In this document: positions 38,462-47,295 of the stretch, piece by piece | Numbering within the stretch: the first letter of the stretch is position 1 | Layout of the letters: each line of letters begins with the position of its first letter | From: Erwinia sp. JUb26 | Lineage (GTDB): Bacteria > Pseudomonadota > Gammaproteobacteria > Enterobacterales > Enterobacteriaceae | DNA: 64,000 bases | Reading direction: 5' to 3' | NCBI RefSeq assembly: GCF_003751505.1 | Contig: NZ_RJVB01000002.1 | Span: 372,001 to 436,000, forward strand | Notes under the pieces: generated by a model | Databases searched by the model: none | Seen by the model: only the letters and a program-made list of their open reading frames with translations | Told to the model about the DNA's origin: nothing | Made by a program: the position numbers and the translations under genes

Positions 38462-39019
38462 TCAGTGCAGCGGATGCTTTGAATAAAGGCTTACTGCAGC
38501 GGGGCGGATAGCTTCAACGCTGATTTCATACTCTTCAACGGTGAGTTTTTCCAGCCGCTCAAAATTCTCTTCGCGACCGTGCAGTGCAATGATCAGCAGA
38601 GCTGGCTCCTGTGATGCAGAAAGGGAAGACCAGTCGCCCAGATCGACTCCTTTCATATAACCAAAGCACCACTCTTCAACCACCGTGTAATCTTCATCGT
38701 TGACCGTGTTAATGCCAAATAGCGGTTCGAACTGATCCGGATATCCGCTCAGGCGGTCGACGATATCATTCATATGCTGGGAAAGCAGATCGTGAAAACG
38801 ACGGAACTCCTCTTCTGATTCCCACTCAGGCATCTGGTCATCACCGCCCCAGATGGCCGGCAGCCACGCACCTGGTGGAACCTCTACCGGCGCGGACACG
38901 ATCGCCGTCAGCATGCCGTCCAGTTCAGAGGCATCGACCAGAGAATCTTCAGTCGAATATTTCATTAATACGTCGTCCAGCCATTCCAGCTGTTCTTCCG
39001 TCAGGGGGCCCTGTTGCAT
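38462..39019 (-). CDS. UPF0149 (YecA/YgfB) family protein
   Basis: The 185 residues begin MQQGPLTEEQLEWLDDVL. The family signature is in SELDGMLTAIVSAPVEVPPGAWLPAIWGG and WCFGYMKGVDL. The protein is all-helical and acidic. Compared with E. coli YecA it ends without the cysteine-rich SEC-C zinc domain (the last residues are LYSKHPLH), so it is either a shorter paralogue or another member. An AGAGG site lies seven bases before the ATG at 39019; the open frame reaches six codons further. Function is unknown. It converges with the cut operon. Confidence 0.82.
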   Translation of the reverse strand: MQQGPLTEEQLEWLDDVLMKYSTEDSLVDASELDGMLTAIVSAPVEVPPGAWLPAIWGGDDQMPEWESEEEFRRFHDLLSQHMNDIVDRLSGYPDQFEPLFGINTVNDEDYTVVEEWCFGYMKGVDLGDWSSLSASQEPALLIIALHGREENFERLEKLTVEEYEISVEAIRPAAVSLYSKHPLH

Positions 39020-39247
39020 AGCGTCACCTCTCTCCACATATCATTTTCACCAACCACGCCGGTGAGTATGAGGGTATTCTGGTTGCCAGTGCAGAAAAAA
39101 GCTATCCCGACCGCAAAAAATGCCGCCTCCAGGGCAGGCAAAACGGGCTGCTTTCGCTTGATGTGTCGGGTATTTAAGCTATTTGTGAGTTTTCTTGAAA
39201 GTGGTCATTTCATATTGTCCCGTCGAATCCCTGGCTTAATTTTCAAA

Positions 39248-39285
39248 TGATAATAATTATCAGCAAAATCCAACTCTGGTAGACT
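39248..39285 (+). promoter_or_regulatory. Fur box and promoter of the MFS gene
   Basis: TGATAAT-A-ATTATCA (39248-39262) is a perfect inverted repeat matching the Fur box. A -35-like TTATCA (39257-39262) overlaps it and is followed after exactly 17 bases by TAGACT (39280-39285). The transcript would start about 45 bases before the MFS start codon. Iron repression of the transporter is inferred. Confidence 0.65.
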
Positions 39286-39335
39286 CTAGTCGCTTTCTAT
39301 CCCACTACTTTTCGTTAAGGTCCCCGGAGAGAACC

Positions 39336-40646
39336 ATGACTGATGCTGATGTGCATCCGGCTGTCCAGCCAGCAACGCAAACGATTGCGGCATACCGTAA
39401 AATCACCTGGCGGCTCATCCCATTTTTGTGCCTGTGCTACCTTGCTGCCTATCTGGATCGCATCAATATCGGTCTGGCCAAACTGCAAATGGCCAACGAT
39501 CTTCAGCTCAGCGAAACCGCGTTTGGCCTGGGAGCCGGACTGTTTTTCGTCGGTTACATTCTGTTTGAAGTGCCGAGCAACCTGATCCTGCAGCGCGTCG
39601 GTGCCAGTGTATGGATCGCCCGCATCATGATCAGCTGGGGGCTGCTCTCCGCCGCTACGCTAATGGTGCAGACCCCCTCGCAGTTCTACGCCCTGCGGTT
39701 CTTCCTTGGTGTCGCCGAGGCCGGATTCCTGCCGGGCGTACTGTTCTATCTGACCCGCTGGTATCCCTCCTGGCGACGCGGTCGCATTATCGCTCTGTTT
39801 ATGATCGGCCTGCCGCTGTCGAGCCTGATTGGCGGCCCACTGTCGGGCTGGATTATGACCCACTTTGACCAACTGCATGGCCTGCGGGGCTGGCAGTGGA
39901 TGTTCCTGCTTGAGGGGCTGCCCAGCGTATTGCTCGGTCTGATGACACTGTGGGTGCTGCCCAACGGCATTGCGCAGGCTGGCTGGCTCAGCCGCGAGGA
40001 AAAGGCGTGCGTACAGCGGGAGCTGGATATTGATGAGCTTGAGGGGCGCGAAAGTAAGCATCGTCTGCGCGACGGGCTGTTGAATATCCGGGTACTGATG
40101 CTCGGCGGCATCGATTTTTCGATTCTGCTCAGTGCCTATGCGATGGGGTTCTGGCTACCGACACTGATTAAGCAGGCGGGTGTGACCAGTATCAGCACTA
40201 TCGGCTATCTGACCGCCGTTCCGAGCCTGGCCGCGCTGGTGGGGATGCTGCTGATTGGCTACAGTTCGGACCGCATGCGCGAGCGCCGCTGGCATATTAT
40301 TGTGCCGTTTATTATCGGTGCGGGAGCGATGGCGGCCAGCACATTTGCCGGCCACAGCGTGCTGGCTACGGTGCTGCTGTTTTCACTGGCGCAGGCGATG
40401 ATTATCGGAGCCGTGCCGGTGTTCTTTAGCCTGCCCGCGACGTTCCTGAAGGGCACGGCGGCAGCGGCAGGGTTTGCGCTGGCCTGTTCGGTGGCCAATA
40501 TTGCCGGGCTGGTGAGTAATTCAATTATGGGTCTGGCGTTGGATCTGACCGGCAGCAGCAGCGGTGCGATGTGGTTTTTCGCGGTGTGTCTGCTGCTGAG
40601 TTCGTTGCTGGTGGTGGCATTGCCGGCGAGGTTGGTGAATCGTTAA
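39336..40646 (+). CDS. MFS transporter, anion:cation symporter (ACS) family
   Basis: The 436 residues contain 12 predicted membrane helices. The ACS family is indicated by CLCYLAAYLDRINIGLAK at helix 1, GAGLFFVGYILFEVPSNL in helix 2, RFFLGVAEAGFLPGVLFYLTRWYP near helix 4, and the loop motif DRMRERRWHI. Members import organic anions such as tartrate, hexuronates or 4-hydroxyphenylacetate by proton symport; the substrate is not evident here. The start has GGAG upstream. It is preceded by a Fur-box promoter, unusual for this family. That suggests the substrate is linked to iron, for example an iron-chelating carboxylate, though this is inference. Confidence 0.85.
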   Translation: MTDADVHPAVQPATQTIAAYRKITWRLIPFLCLCYLAAYLDRINIGLAKLQMANDLQLSETAFGLGAGLFFVGYILFEVPSNLILQRVGASVWIARIMISWGLLSAATLMVQTPSQFYALRFFLGVAEAGFLPGVLFYLTRWYPSWRRGRIIALFMIGLPLSSLIGGPLSGWIMTHFDQLHGLRGWQWMFLLEGLPSVLLGLMTLWVLPNGIAQAGWLSREEKACVQRELDIDELEGRESKHRLRDGLLNIRVLMLGGIDFSILLSAYAMGFWLPTLIKQAGVTSISTIGYLTAVPSLAALVGMLLIGYSSDRMRERRWHIIVPFIIGAGAMAASTFAGHSVLATVLLFSLAQAMIIGAVPVFFSLPATFLKGTAAAAGFALACSVANIAGLVSNSIMGLALDLTGSSSGAMWFFAVCLLLSSLLVVALPARLVNR

Positions 40647-40682
40647 CGATAGTGTTGTGGTGCTGTCGGTGGTGGAATTATC

Positions 40683-40992
40683 GCTGGCTGGTTGTGGCCC
40701 CGGGCGGGCGGTCCTCGCGCCGCTTTGCGGTTCCTTCACTTCGCTCGTCAGCTGGGCGCATCGATTTAGACTGTCGCTTGCAAAATCATCAGTTGGCGCT
40801 GGCTGGTTGTGCCCCCGGTCGGGCGGTCCTCGCGCCGCTTTGCGGTGCCCTCACTTCGCTCGTCAGCCAGACGGACCGGCACAGACGCGCGTCCTGCGCG
40901 GCTGTGCCTTTCGCCTGCGTCCTTGCAGGCGAATCCTGGCTTTCCTCTCTGCGTTCAGCGCTGTGGATTGCCCGCCCGGGGCCACAACCAGC
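40683..40992. repeat. direct and inverted GC-rich repeats
   Basis: A 70-base segment at 40683-40752 is repeated at 40798-40867 (offset 115) with few changes. Its first part, 40687-40706 (GCTGGTTGTGGCCCCGGGCG), recurs as an exact 20-base inverted copy at 40973-40992. Inside are further hairpins: GGCACAG/CTGTGCC (40878-40908) and TTCGCCTGC/GCAGGCGAA (40910-40933). The whole could fold as one large cruciform or RNA structure. Confidence 0.8.
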
Positions 40993-41472
40993 CCGCTTTC
41001 TGACTTCCGCGTTGTCTGAAGACCAAATCCCGGCGTTCTCTTTGTATTCAGCTATGCAGATTGCCTAACCGCGGGCACTACCAGCCTGCTTTCGAACTTC
41101 AGCTTCGCCTAAACATTCGAGTAGTCCGACATTGAATCTCCTTTTACGCCGCTAAAGCCATTTTCCAACAGCGGCAGAAAACGTTAAGGGATGGCCATTT
41201 TGCGAAATAAAGGCAAGCATCTGAGCTATGCGTTTTGCATAGTCAGAGATGGGTGCAGTGGAGTTAAAGCCAATTCAGAACAACTCATCGGGATTATGCT
41301 AAAAACTCATTCTTCAACGTAATACGGCCTGAAGCGACCCGTACTAACTCAGCAAAACACCTCTGTTTCTGTATTAGTCCATATTTCTGAAATGCGTTCT
41401 CGACGTTAAAGAACTCACAAATATGCGACGCCTAAAACCATAGTTATAGCAGCTCAGCAATTCAGCCATCGG

Positions 41473-41536
41473 GCATTCAGGCATTCAGGCATTCAGGCAT
41501 TCAGGCATTCAGGCATTCAGGCATTCAGGCATTCAG
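41473..41536. repeat. eight-unit tandem repeat of GCATTCAG
   Basis: Eight exact head-to-tail copies of the 8-base unit GCATTCAG are followed by GCAG. It is non-coding, and such an array is expected to vary in copy number. Confidence 0.95.
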
Positions 41537-41729
41537 GCAGTTAAAAGCGAGCATGAAACGTAAAAGGAGGCCAGCCTCTGCGGCTGCCGGGTAATCCGCA
41601 GCGCTGAGGTGGAAGCTACGGGCCAGGAGACGCCAACAGGACGTTGGCGTCAGGCCTGGCGCGGGCAGGACGCCCGCTCCGGGCCGGTCCGGAAGGCACG
41701 AAGCTGTAACCGAAGGCATCGCGCACAGC

Positions 41730-42120
41730 GCGACGCGAGGACCGCCCGGCAGCCACAGAGGCTGGCCTCCGAACATCGGACTATCAGCGAAAAACCGTCC
41801 CCATGCACGACATCGATACTGAAAGAATCGACCACAGAGCAACGCAAGGACCGCCCGGCAGCCGCAGAGGCTGGCCTCCGAACATCGGACTACCAGCGAA
41901 AAACCGTCCCCATGCACGACATTGATACTGAAAGAATCGACCACAGAGCAACGCAAGGACCGCCCGGCAGCCGCAGAGGCTGGCCTCCGAACACCGGACT
42001 ACCCGCGAAAAACCGTCCCCATGCACAACATCGATGCTGGAAGAATCGACCACAGCGCGACGCGAGGACCGCCCGGCAGCCGCAGAGGCTGGCCTCCGAA
42101 CACCGGACTACCCGCGAAGA
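41730..42120. repeat. 109-bp tandem repeat array (3.6 units)
   Basis: Three full units start at 41730, 41839 and 41948, and a partial fourth at 42057. Each unit contains CGCGAGGACCGCCCGGCAGCC (or CGCAAGG variants), then GAGGCTGGCCTCCGAACA, AACCGTCCCCATGCAC and GAATCGACCACAG. The period is not a multiple of three. The array ends 18 bases from the stop codon of the TonB-dependent receptor, so it forms that operon's 3' flank. The 15-mer CGCGAGGACCGCCCG also occurs inverted in the repeats at 40705 and 40820. Confidence 0.92.
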
Positions 42121-42137
42121 AGCTAACGCCTAACCCG

Positions 42138-44360
42138 TCAGAAACGGAACTCCCCACCGAACACCCATGTACGACCACGCGCAGTCGTATTCACCGACAC
42201 GCCCTCGGCCGCCGTGCTCAAATCCTGGTTCATCCGGTTCAGCGCTTCCGCATAATCCCTGTTCTGCACGTTCTGTACCGTCAGGCGCAGCTGCAAATTA
42301 TCCGTCACCTGATAGCTGCTGTAGAGATCGATAATCGTCGGGATCTTCGGCATGCTGTTCTTCCTCGCAAAGGAAACATCATCATGATCCCAGAAGTTAG
42401 GATCGAGGCGCTTAGACCTGCCGGTGTATTTGATCAGGCTACCGATAGTCAGCTTCTCATCCAGCAGGCGCACCCCCAAATCGGCCGTAATATAGCGGCG
42501 CGGCAGATCGGCCAGATCGTCGTAGGCATACAGATTTGACGTACTGGCAATCGAGGTCGGCTGGTTGGTGTACTGCTCGCTGTAGGAGAGGTTCAGATAG
42601 GCGAGGCCCGCATCATAGTTCGCTTCCACCTCATAGCCCCGCGACTGCACCGGAGAGAGCGAGTTAACATAAACGCTGGCGTTAAAACCGGCATCTGAAT
42701 TATCAACATCCTTGCACAGCGAACCGTCGTAGCACAGGTAGAATGTTTCGCTGCTGATGTAGTCTTTGGTGCGGGTCTGATAAACCAGCGCTTTCAGCAT
42801 CAGCTTATCTTTCTCCACCACCAGCCCTTCCAGATTCACGTTGGCCCCGGCCTGCCAGGTTTCCGCTTTTTCCGGCTTGAGGAACGGATTCATCGAAGCG
42901 CCGCCCTCGTTAGCAAAGAACACCTCCTGCACGTTTGGCGCACGGGACGAATGGCTGTAGCTGACAAACGGCTGCAGCCACGGCGTCACCTGCGCAGACA
43001 GCATTACCGACGGGTTGAAGGCTTTATCGTCAAGATCCAGTTCCGCCTCACCCTGCGGGAAGCATTTTTCCTTATCGGAACAGGCAGGCTTGCGGCCATT
43101 CACCTTGCTGCGGGTGTAATTCAGGTTCAGATCGAGCTGATAAATATCTTTATTGATCGTCAGACCGGTATAGAGCGACTCGATCTTCTGCTTACCAGCC
43201 GGGGCAAACGCATTACGATCGGTGGCGCTACCCTGCGTGTACTGGCGGGTGTAATCGGTTTTCATCACCTTGCTGCCCAGCAGGAAAGTGAAGTCGTAAT
43301 CATCCAGCGAGAAGCGGCTGGTGTTACTCAAATCCACCGCGTTGGATTTATTGGTGCTGGAGGAGCTGGGGAAATTCCAGAACGCTTCCGGCACGTAATT
43401 CTGATTGGAGCGGCTGCTGCTGAGTAACAGGTTGACGCCCACCAGCTCGGAGAGCGGGTTAAACTTATAGCGTAGCGAGTAGTCGTCGCTGGTGATATCA
43501 CGGCGGGTAAAGGTGTTGCTGTAATTGCGCCCGTTAAACTCGAACTTATTGTAGCGGTCCGGACTGAAATCCAGCTTGTACAGCTGCGACTGCGGGTTCT
43601 GCTTCATGTAGTCGGTGTCGCTGCCGATAAAGTCTTTGCTGCTCTCCCCCGCGCCGTTTTTATAGGTGGCATAGGTGGTGGTTCCGCTCATCCCCACCAG
43701 CGCGCCGAGCTGGCCGCCGTTACCGAACTCTTCCGTTTTACCGGCTACCGACACCATGCCGCTACGGCCCATGCCGTTATCCCCCACGGAGAAGCGGCTC
43801 AGCACGCCGACCTGACGCCCTTCCTGCACCACATCGTCCACGCCGATAGTGCGGATGCCGGCGCTGCCCATCAGGGCGTTTACCCCCTGAGAGCCGGCGC
43901 TGTTGCCGCGCGTGATATCAATCCCGGCGATAAAGTTAGGGTCGATCAGCACGGAGGCGGCACTGTTGCTGCCGCCGTGATAGTTGGTCGGTGCCATGCC
44001 GTAAAAGGTCTGCGTTACGCCATCAACCATGGTGTTAACGCGCCCCAGACCGCTCATCCCACGAATGTTAACGCTCACCCCGCTCTGCAGCGGATCAAGC
44101 TGAGTGAAGGTGCCGGGAATACCGCGCAGGGTATTGTCCAGGCTTTGCAGCTTTTTATCGGCAGACCGCGAGCTGACCGCGCCGGGAGTGGAGAAGGTTT
44201 CGGCCGATGACCCCACATCATCGGCCTGCTTTTTATGATTGCTGTCCGACACGCTGAGCGTGGAGAAGACGGTGCTGCCCTTTTCCCCCTCGGCGCTGGC
44301 AACGGCAGGTATAACAAGGCAACTGGCTAACGCGAGGTTAGCAAAAGAGTAATATTTCAA
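42138..44360 (-). CDS. TonB-dependent outer-membrane receptor, probable haem/haemoprotein type
   Basis: The 740 residues have a signal peptide (about 1-23, cleaved after ASA). The plug domain (about 45-190) includes SGVSVNIRGMSGLGRVNTMVDGVTQTFYG. A 22-strand barrel ends in FGGEFRF. The barrel has haem-receptor-like boxes SRAPNVQEVFF and NPFLKPEKAE (the FRAP/NPNL-type pair), and a cysteine-pair loop CSDKEKC. This fits the haemoglobin/haem group, but the ligand could differ. It is translationally coupled to the S9 peptidase (four-base overlap) and is the last gene of an operon with its own TonB and a ChaN lipoprotein under a Fur box. Confidence 0.85.
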   Translation of the reverse strand: MKYYSFANLALASCLVIPAVASAEGEKGSTVFSTLSVSDSNHKKQADDVGSSAETFSTPGAVSSRSADKKLQSLDNTLRGIPGTFTQLDPLQSGVSVNIRGMSGLGRVNTMVDGVTQTFYGMAPTNYHGGSNSAASVLIDPNFIAGIDITRGNSAGSQGVNALMGSAGIRTIGVDDVVQEGRQVGVLSRFSVGDNGMGRSGMVSVAGKTEEFGNGGQLGALVGMSGTTTYATYKNGAGESSKDFIGSDTDYMKQNPQSQLYKLDFSPDRYNKFEFNGRNYSNTFTRRDITSDDYSLRYKFNPLSELVGVNLLLSSSRSNQNYVPEAFWNFPSSSSTNKSNAVDLSNTSRFSLDDYDFTFLLGSKVMKTDYTRQYTQGSATDRNAFAPAGKQKIESLYTGLTINKDIYQLDLNLNYTRSKVNGRKPACSDKEKCFPQGEAELDLDDKAFNPSVMLSAQVTPWLQPFVSYSHSSRAPNVQEVFFANEGGASMNPFLKPEKAETWQAGANVNLEGLVVEKDKLMLKALVYQTRTKDYISSETFYLCYDGSLCKDVDNSDAGFNASVYVNSLSPVQSRGYEVEANYDAGLAYLNLSYSEQYTNQPTSIASTSNLYAYDDLADLPRRYITADLGVRLLDEKLTIGSLIKYTGRSKRLDPNFWDHDDVSFARKNSMPKIPTIIDLYSSYQVTDNLQLRLTVQNVQNRDYAEALNRMNQDLSTAAEGVSVNTTARGRTWVFGGEFRF

Positions 44361-46477
44361 CGCGGTGCTCCTGGTGTCTGGCTATTTTTGTTATCAAGGT
44401 GAATCAAGAAACTGAATGCCTGCGCGGAGTCTTCAAGGCGGGAGTAGCGCCCTGCGTGGCCGCCGTGGCCTGCCTGCATATTGGTGGTCAGCAGGATTTT
44501 TGAGGCAGGATTGCGATTAACGGTACGCAGGAGCGCGACGTATTTGGCGGCTTCCCAGTAGGGAACGCGCGAGTCGTACAGCCCGCTGGTCACCAGCATA
44601 TTCGGATAGGCGCGAGGGCTGAGGTTATCGTAAGGGCTCCAGGCCTTGATCTGCCGATAAGCGAGCGGATCGTTCGGATTGCCCCACTCCTCATACTCCT
44701 GCTGGGTCAGCGGCAGCGTCTTGTCCAGCATGCTGTTCAGCACGTCGACAAACGGCACCTGTAACACCACCGCCTTAAACAGATCCGGCACCTGATTCAC
44801 CGCCGCAGCGAGCAGCAGGCCACCGGCGCTGCCGCCCATGCCGTAGAGCCGATCGGGGCTGCCGTAGCCCTTTTCAACCAGCCCACGGGAGGCATCGATA
44901 AAGTCATTGAAGCTGTTCGGCTTATGCTCTTTTTTACCGTTGAGATACCAGTTAACTCCCTTCTCGCCGCCGCCGCGCACGTGAACCAGTGCGAAGACAA
45001 ACCCGCGATCCAGCAGGCTGACGCGCGGGGCGCTAAAGGCCGCATCCAGACTGATGCCGTAGGCACCGTAGCCGTAGGTCAGCAGCGGATTTTCCCCTTT
45101 ACGGAACAGATCCTTGCGATAGACCAGCGACACCGGGATGGACTCGCCATCACGCGCGGGCAGGTTAACAAACTCGCTGCGGTACAGGCTTAAATCAACG
45201 CCCGGCACCTGTTTCTGATGGACCAGCCGCTGCTGGCCGTCGTTGAGATCCCACTGGTAATAGCCGAGCGGCTTATCCAGCGAGGAGTAGAGGTAGTTGA
45301 AGGTACTCGCTGCCGCATCGCCGTTGCTGCCGGGGCGCGCCATATAGCTATTATCGGGGAAGGTCAGATCCTGCCACTTGCCGTCGGCCAGGGTCAGTCT
45401 GGCAAAATGGGTCTGCCCGTCGCTGCGCCGGGCAATCACCAGCCAGCGGTCGAAGAGGAAGAAGTTCTCCAGTTCGCGATCCGACTGCGGCGCGACAACG
45501 GTATGCCATTTCTCTTCGGGATAACCGAAGGCATACAGCCCAAAATTTTTATCCCAGCTGTTACTGCGCGCGTAAAACTGGCCGTTGTTGTGGTCAACGT
45601 AATATTCCTGACCTTTCACTCTGGCGCGGATGGTTTTGGGTTCGGCCTGTGGAATGCTGAGCGACAACACCCGGGCTTCCGACGTGTCGTTACCGCTCAG
45701 GGTGATAATCAGATACTCGCCGGAAGACGAGCGGGAAATACCGGTGTAGAGGCTGTCATCGTCTTCCTGATAGACCTGACGATCCGCCGTACCGGAGCCG
45801 AGCATATGCTGCATCACCCGATACGGCGTCAGGGTCTGCGGGTGGTTCAGCACGTAAAAAATCGCGCTGCCGTCGCGGCTGAAGACCATATCGCCGGAGG
45901 TCTCTGCAAGGGTATCCGGCAGCCAGCGCTGCTGCTGCATATCCAGAATCGCAATTTGATTCTGCCCCTCGCCGCGCGTGTCTTCAGCGATAGCGAGGTA
46001 GCGGTTATCTTCGCTGACGGCATAGCGGGAGATAGCGTAATACGCATGTCCCCGGCTGCGCTGGTTCGCATCCACCACCGGCTGCCACTCGCCGTCGCCC
46101 TGCTTACGCATCAGCAGCGGATAATCGGCTCCCTCGGGGAAACGGCTCTGATAGGTATAACCGTGATTCTGCCAGGGCTGAGCGTAGTTATCCTGCGCCT
46201 GGCGCGCGCTCATCTCTTTGTAGAGCTGGCGGGTCAACGGCTGCCACGCTTTGCCGATTGCGGCGGTGTACTGGTTTTCAGCGTTGAGGTAATCCAGCAC
46301 CGCTTTATTTTTTCGCGTGGTATCGCGCAGCCAGTGGTAATTATCCTGGCGACTGTCGTCGTGCGTCACATCGGTAAACGGCTGGCTTTGTGCAACCGGC
46401 GTAGCCGGCTGATTTTCGGCAATAGCTACGTGTGCGATCGACAGGATGCCGATCGCCAGACCCCAAAGGCGATTCAT
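44357..46477 (-). CDS. secreted S9 family peptidase (prolyl oligopeptidase / oligopeptidase B type)
   Basis: The 706 residues have a signal peptide (about 1-20, cleaved after HVAIA), unlike cytoplasmic oligopeptidase B. An N-terminal beta-propeller region (about 40-420) precedes the alpha/beta hydrolase domain. The nucleophile serine is in GMGGSAGGLLLAA, and the catalytic histidine is in MQAGHGGHAGRYSR near the C-terminus. Proteins of this family cut short peptides after Pro or basic residues. It lies between a TonB gene and a receptor gene with overlaps, so it probably works on the receptor's ligand or on a carrier peptide. A relative, PqqH, sits beside pqq genes in Pseudomonas, and here the pqq operon is also near. 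Confidence 0.85.
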   Translation of the reverse strand: MNRLWGLAIGILSIAHVAIAENQPATPVAQSQPFTDVTHDDSRQDNYHWLRDTTRKNKAVLDYLNAENQYTAAIGKAWQPLTRQLYKEMSARQAQDNYAQPWQNHGYTYQSRFPEGADYPLLMRKQGDGEWQPVVDANQRSRGHAYYAISRYAVSEDNRYLAIAEDTRGEGQNQIAILDMQQQRWLPDTLAETSGDMVFSRDGSAIFYVLNHPQTLTPYRVMQHMLGSGTADRQVYQEDDDSLYTGISRSSSGEYLIITLSGNDTSEARVLSLSIPQAEPKTIRARVKGQEYYVDHNNGQFYARSNSWDKNFGLYAFGYPEEKWHTVVAPQSDRELENFFLFDRWLVIARRSDGQTHFARLTLADGKWQDLTFPDNSYMARPGSNGDAAASTFNYLYSSLDKPLGYYQWDLNDGQQRLVHQKQVPGVDLSLYRSEFVNLPARDGESIPVSLVYRKDLFRKGENPLLTYGYGAYGISLDAAFSAPRVSLLDRGFVFALVHVRGGGEKGVNWYLNGKKEHKPNSFNDFIDASRGLVEKGYGSPDRLYGMGGSAGGLLLAAAVNQVPDLFKAVVLQVPFVDVLNSMLDKTLPLTQQEYEEWGNPNDPLAYRQIKAWSPYDNLSPRAYPNMLVTSGLYDSRVPYWEAAKYVALLRTVNRNPASKILLTTNMQAGHGGHAGRYSRLEDSAQAFSFLIHLDNKNSQTPGAPR

Positions 46478-46494
46478 TTTTAAAGGACTCTCAG

Positions 46495-47295
46495 TCAGTT
46501 TTTATTTTTTAAGGAAAAACTTATCGGCATGGTTACCGTATACCGTCCTGCCACCAGCAGTTCGGCGGGCGGCGGCGGCAGCGGACTGGCGCGCTCCAGC
46601 ATTGCCAGCGCCTCGCGGTCGAGGGCAATGGTGCCGGAAGAGCGGTCCAGCCTGCTGCCGCTAATCTCGCCACCGGCGCTGACGGTAAAGGTCACCGTTG
46701 CCACCCCTTCCCGCTCGCGGCGGCGTGCCTCGGTCGGGAACTGCTTCACCCGGTTGAGTATGCCCATAGCCAGCCCCTCCCAGCTCAGCCGCACCCGGTC
46801 CATCTGTTCGGAATTACTCTCCACCGGCGCGGCAGTTCTGGCCGCCGGCTTCTGGGAAGGCAGCGGCGCAGCCCGGCTGTTCAGGGTGGCGTTCCCTTCC
46901 ACCGCCTGCTGGTTCAGCCGGTTTTCTTTATGCACATTCTGCTTTTTCACCGGTTTCGGTACCGGCGTGTTCGGTTTTTTCAGCGCCAGCTCGCCGTCAT
47001 CGGCGGTTACCGCGCGATGCGTTTCCGTCTTCTCCGGGGTCACCTGCGCGCGGGAGGCCTCAACCCGTCGCTGCTGGTTAACGCCAATCGGCATATCCAG
47101 CGGCACCTTTTCGGCTTGAACTTCCGGCGCAAACTCCAGCATCACCGCAGGGGGAGAGTTAACGGTGACGTGCTGCTTTTCGAAGGTGACGATCGCCAGC
47201 AGGACAATAATGCCGTGTGCCGCCATGCTGAGCAGCGTTCCCCGCCCCCACGGCTGCGGAACCTGCTGTGCTTCGCTGTGGAACATCGTACTCAT
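46495..47295 (-). CDS. TonB-family energy transducer (HasB-like)
   Basis: The 266 residues have an N-terminal cytoplasmic stub and one membrane helix (about 19-38, LLSMAAHGIIVLLAIVTF). A periplasmic linker with PVPKPVKKQN follows. The C-terminal TonB domain (about 170-260) contains QFPTEARRREREGVATVTFTV and LDREALAMLERASPLPPPP. It transmits the proton-motive force to the outer-membrane receptor encoded two genes downstream. Genome-wide TonB is usually encoded elsewhere, so this is a dedicated copy. It overlaps the chaN stop by one base (TAATG), indicating coupled translation. Confidence 0.9.
   Translation of the reverse strand: MSTMFHSEAQQVPQPWGRGTLLSMAAHGIIVLLAIVTFEKQHVTVNSPPAVMLEFAPEVQAEKVPLDMPIGVNQQRRVEASRAQVTPEKTETHRAVTADDGELALKKPNTPVPKPVKKQNVHKENRLNQQAVEGNATLNSRAAPLPSQKPAARTAAPVESNSEQMDRVRLSWEGLAMGILNRVKQFPTEARRREREGVATVTFTVSAGGEISGSRLDRSSGTIALDREALAMLERASPLPPPPAELLVAGRYTVTMPISFSLKNKN

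Larger units (their letters stand above)
40647..42137. other. 1.5-kb non-coding repeat region
   Basis: There is no recognisable gene between the MFS transporter and the TonB-dependent receptor. Open frames here are by-products of GC-rich repeats: they change frame between repeat units and match no family. The region holds two 70-bp direct repeats with an inverted copy (40683-40992), an 8-bp tandem repeat (41473-41536) and a 109-bp array (41730-42120). The sequence between 40993 and 41472 is ordinary-looking, AT-richer and without features that I recognise. Confidence 0.75.

Noticed and set aside
40571..41068. Open frames across the 40.7-kb repeats
   Set aside because: They begin inside the MFS gene in another frame and run through inverted repeats. 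No protein features.
41473..42120. CRISPR array
   Set aside because: Units are directly adjacent with no variable spacers, and no cas genes are present in the window.
41609..42133. A 174-codon open frame over the 109-bp array
   Set aside because: The repeat period is not a multiple of three, so the frame rotates between units. It is an accident of repeat composition.
45218..46483. A 421-codon open frame opposite the S9 peptidase
   Set aside because: It is a codon-use shadow without domain or start signals. The peptidase has signal peptide and catalytic motifs.
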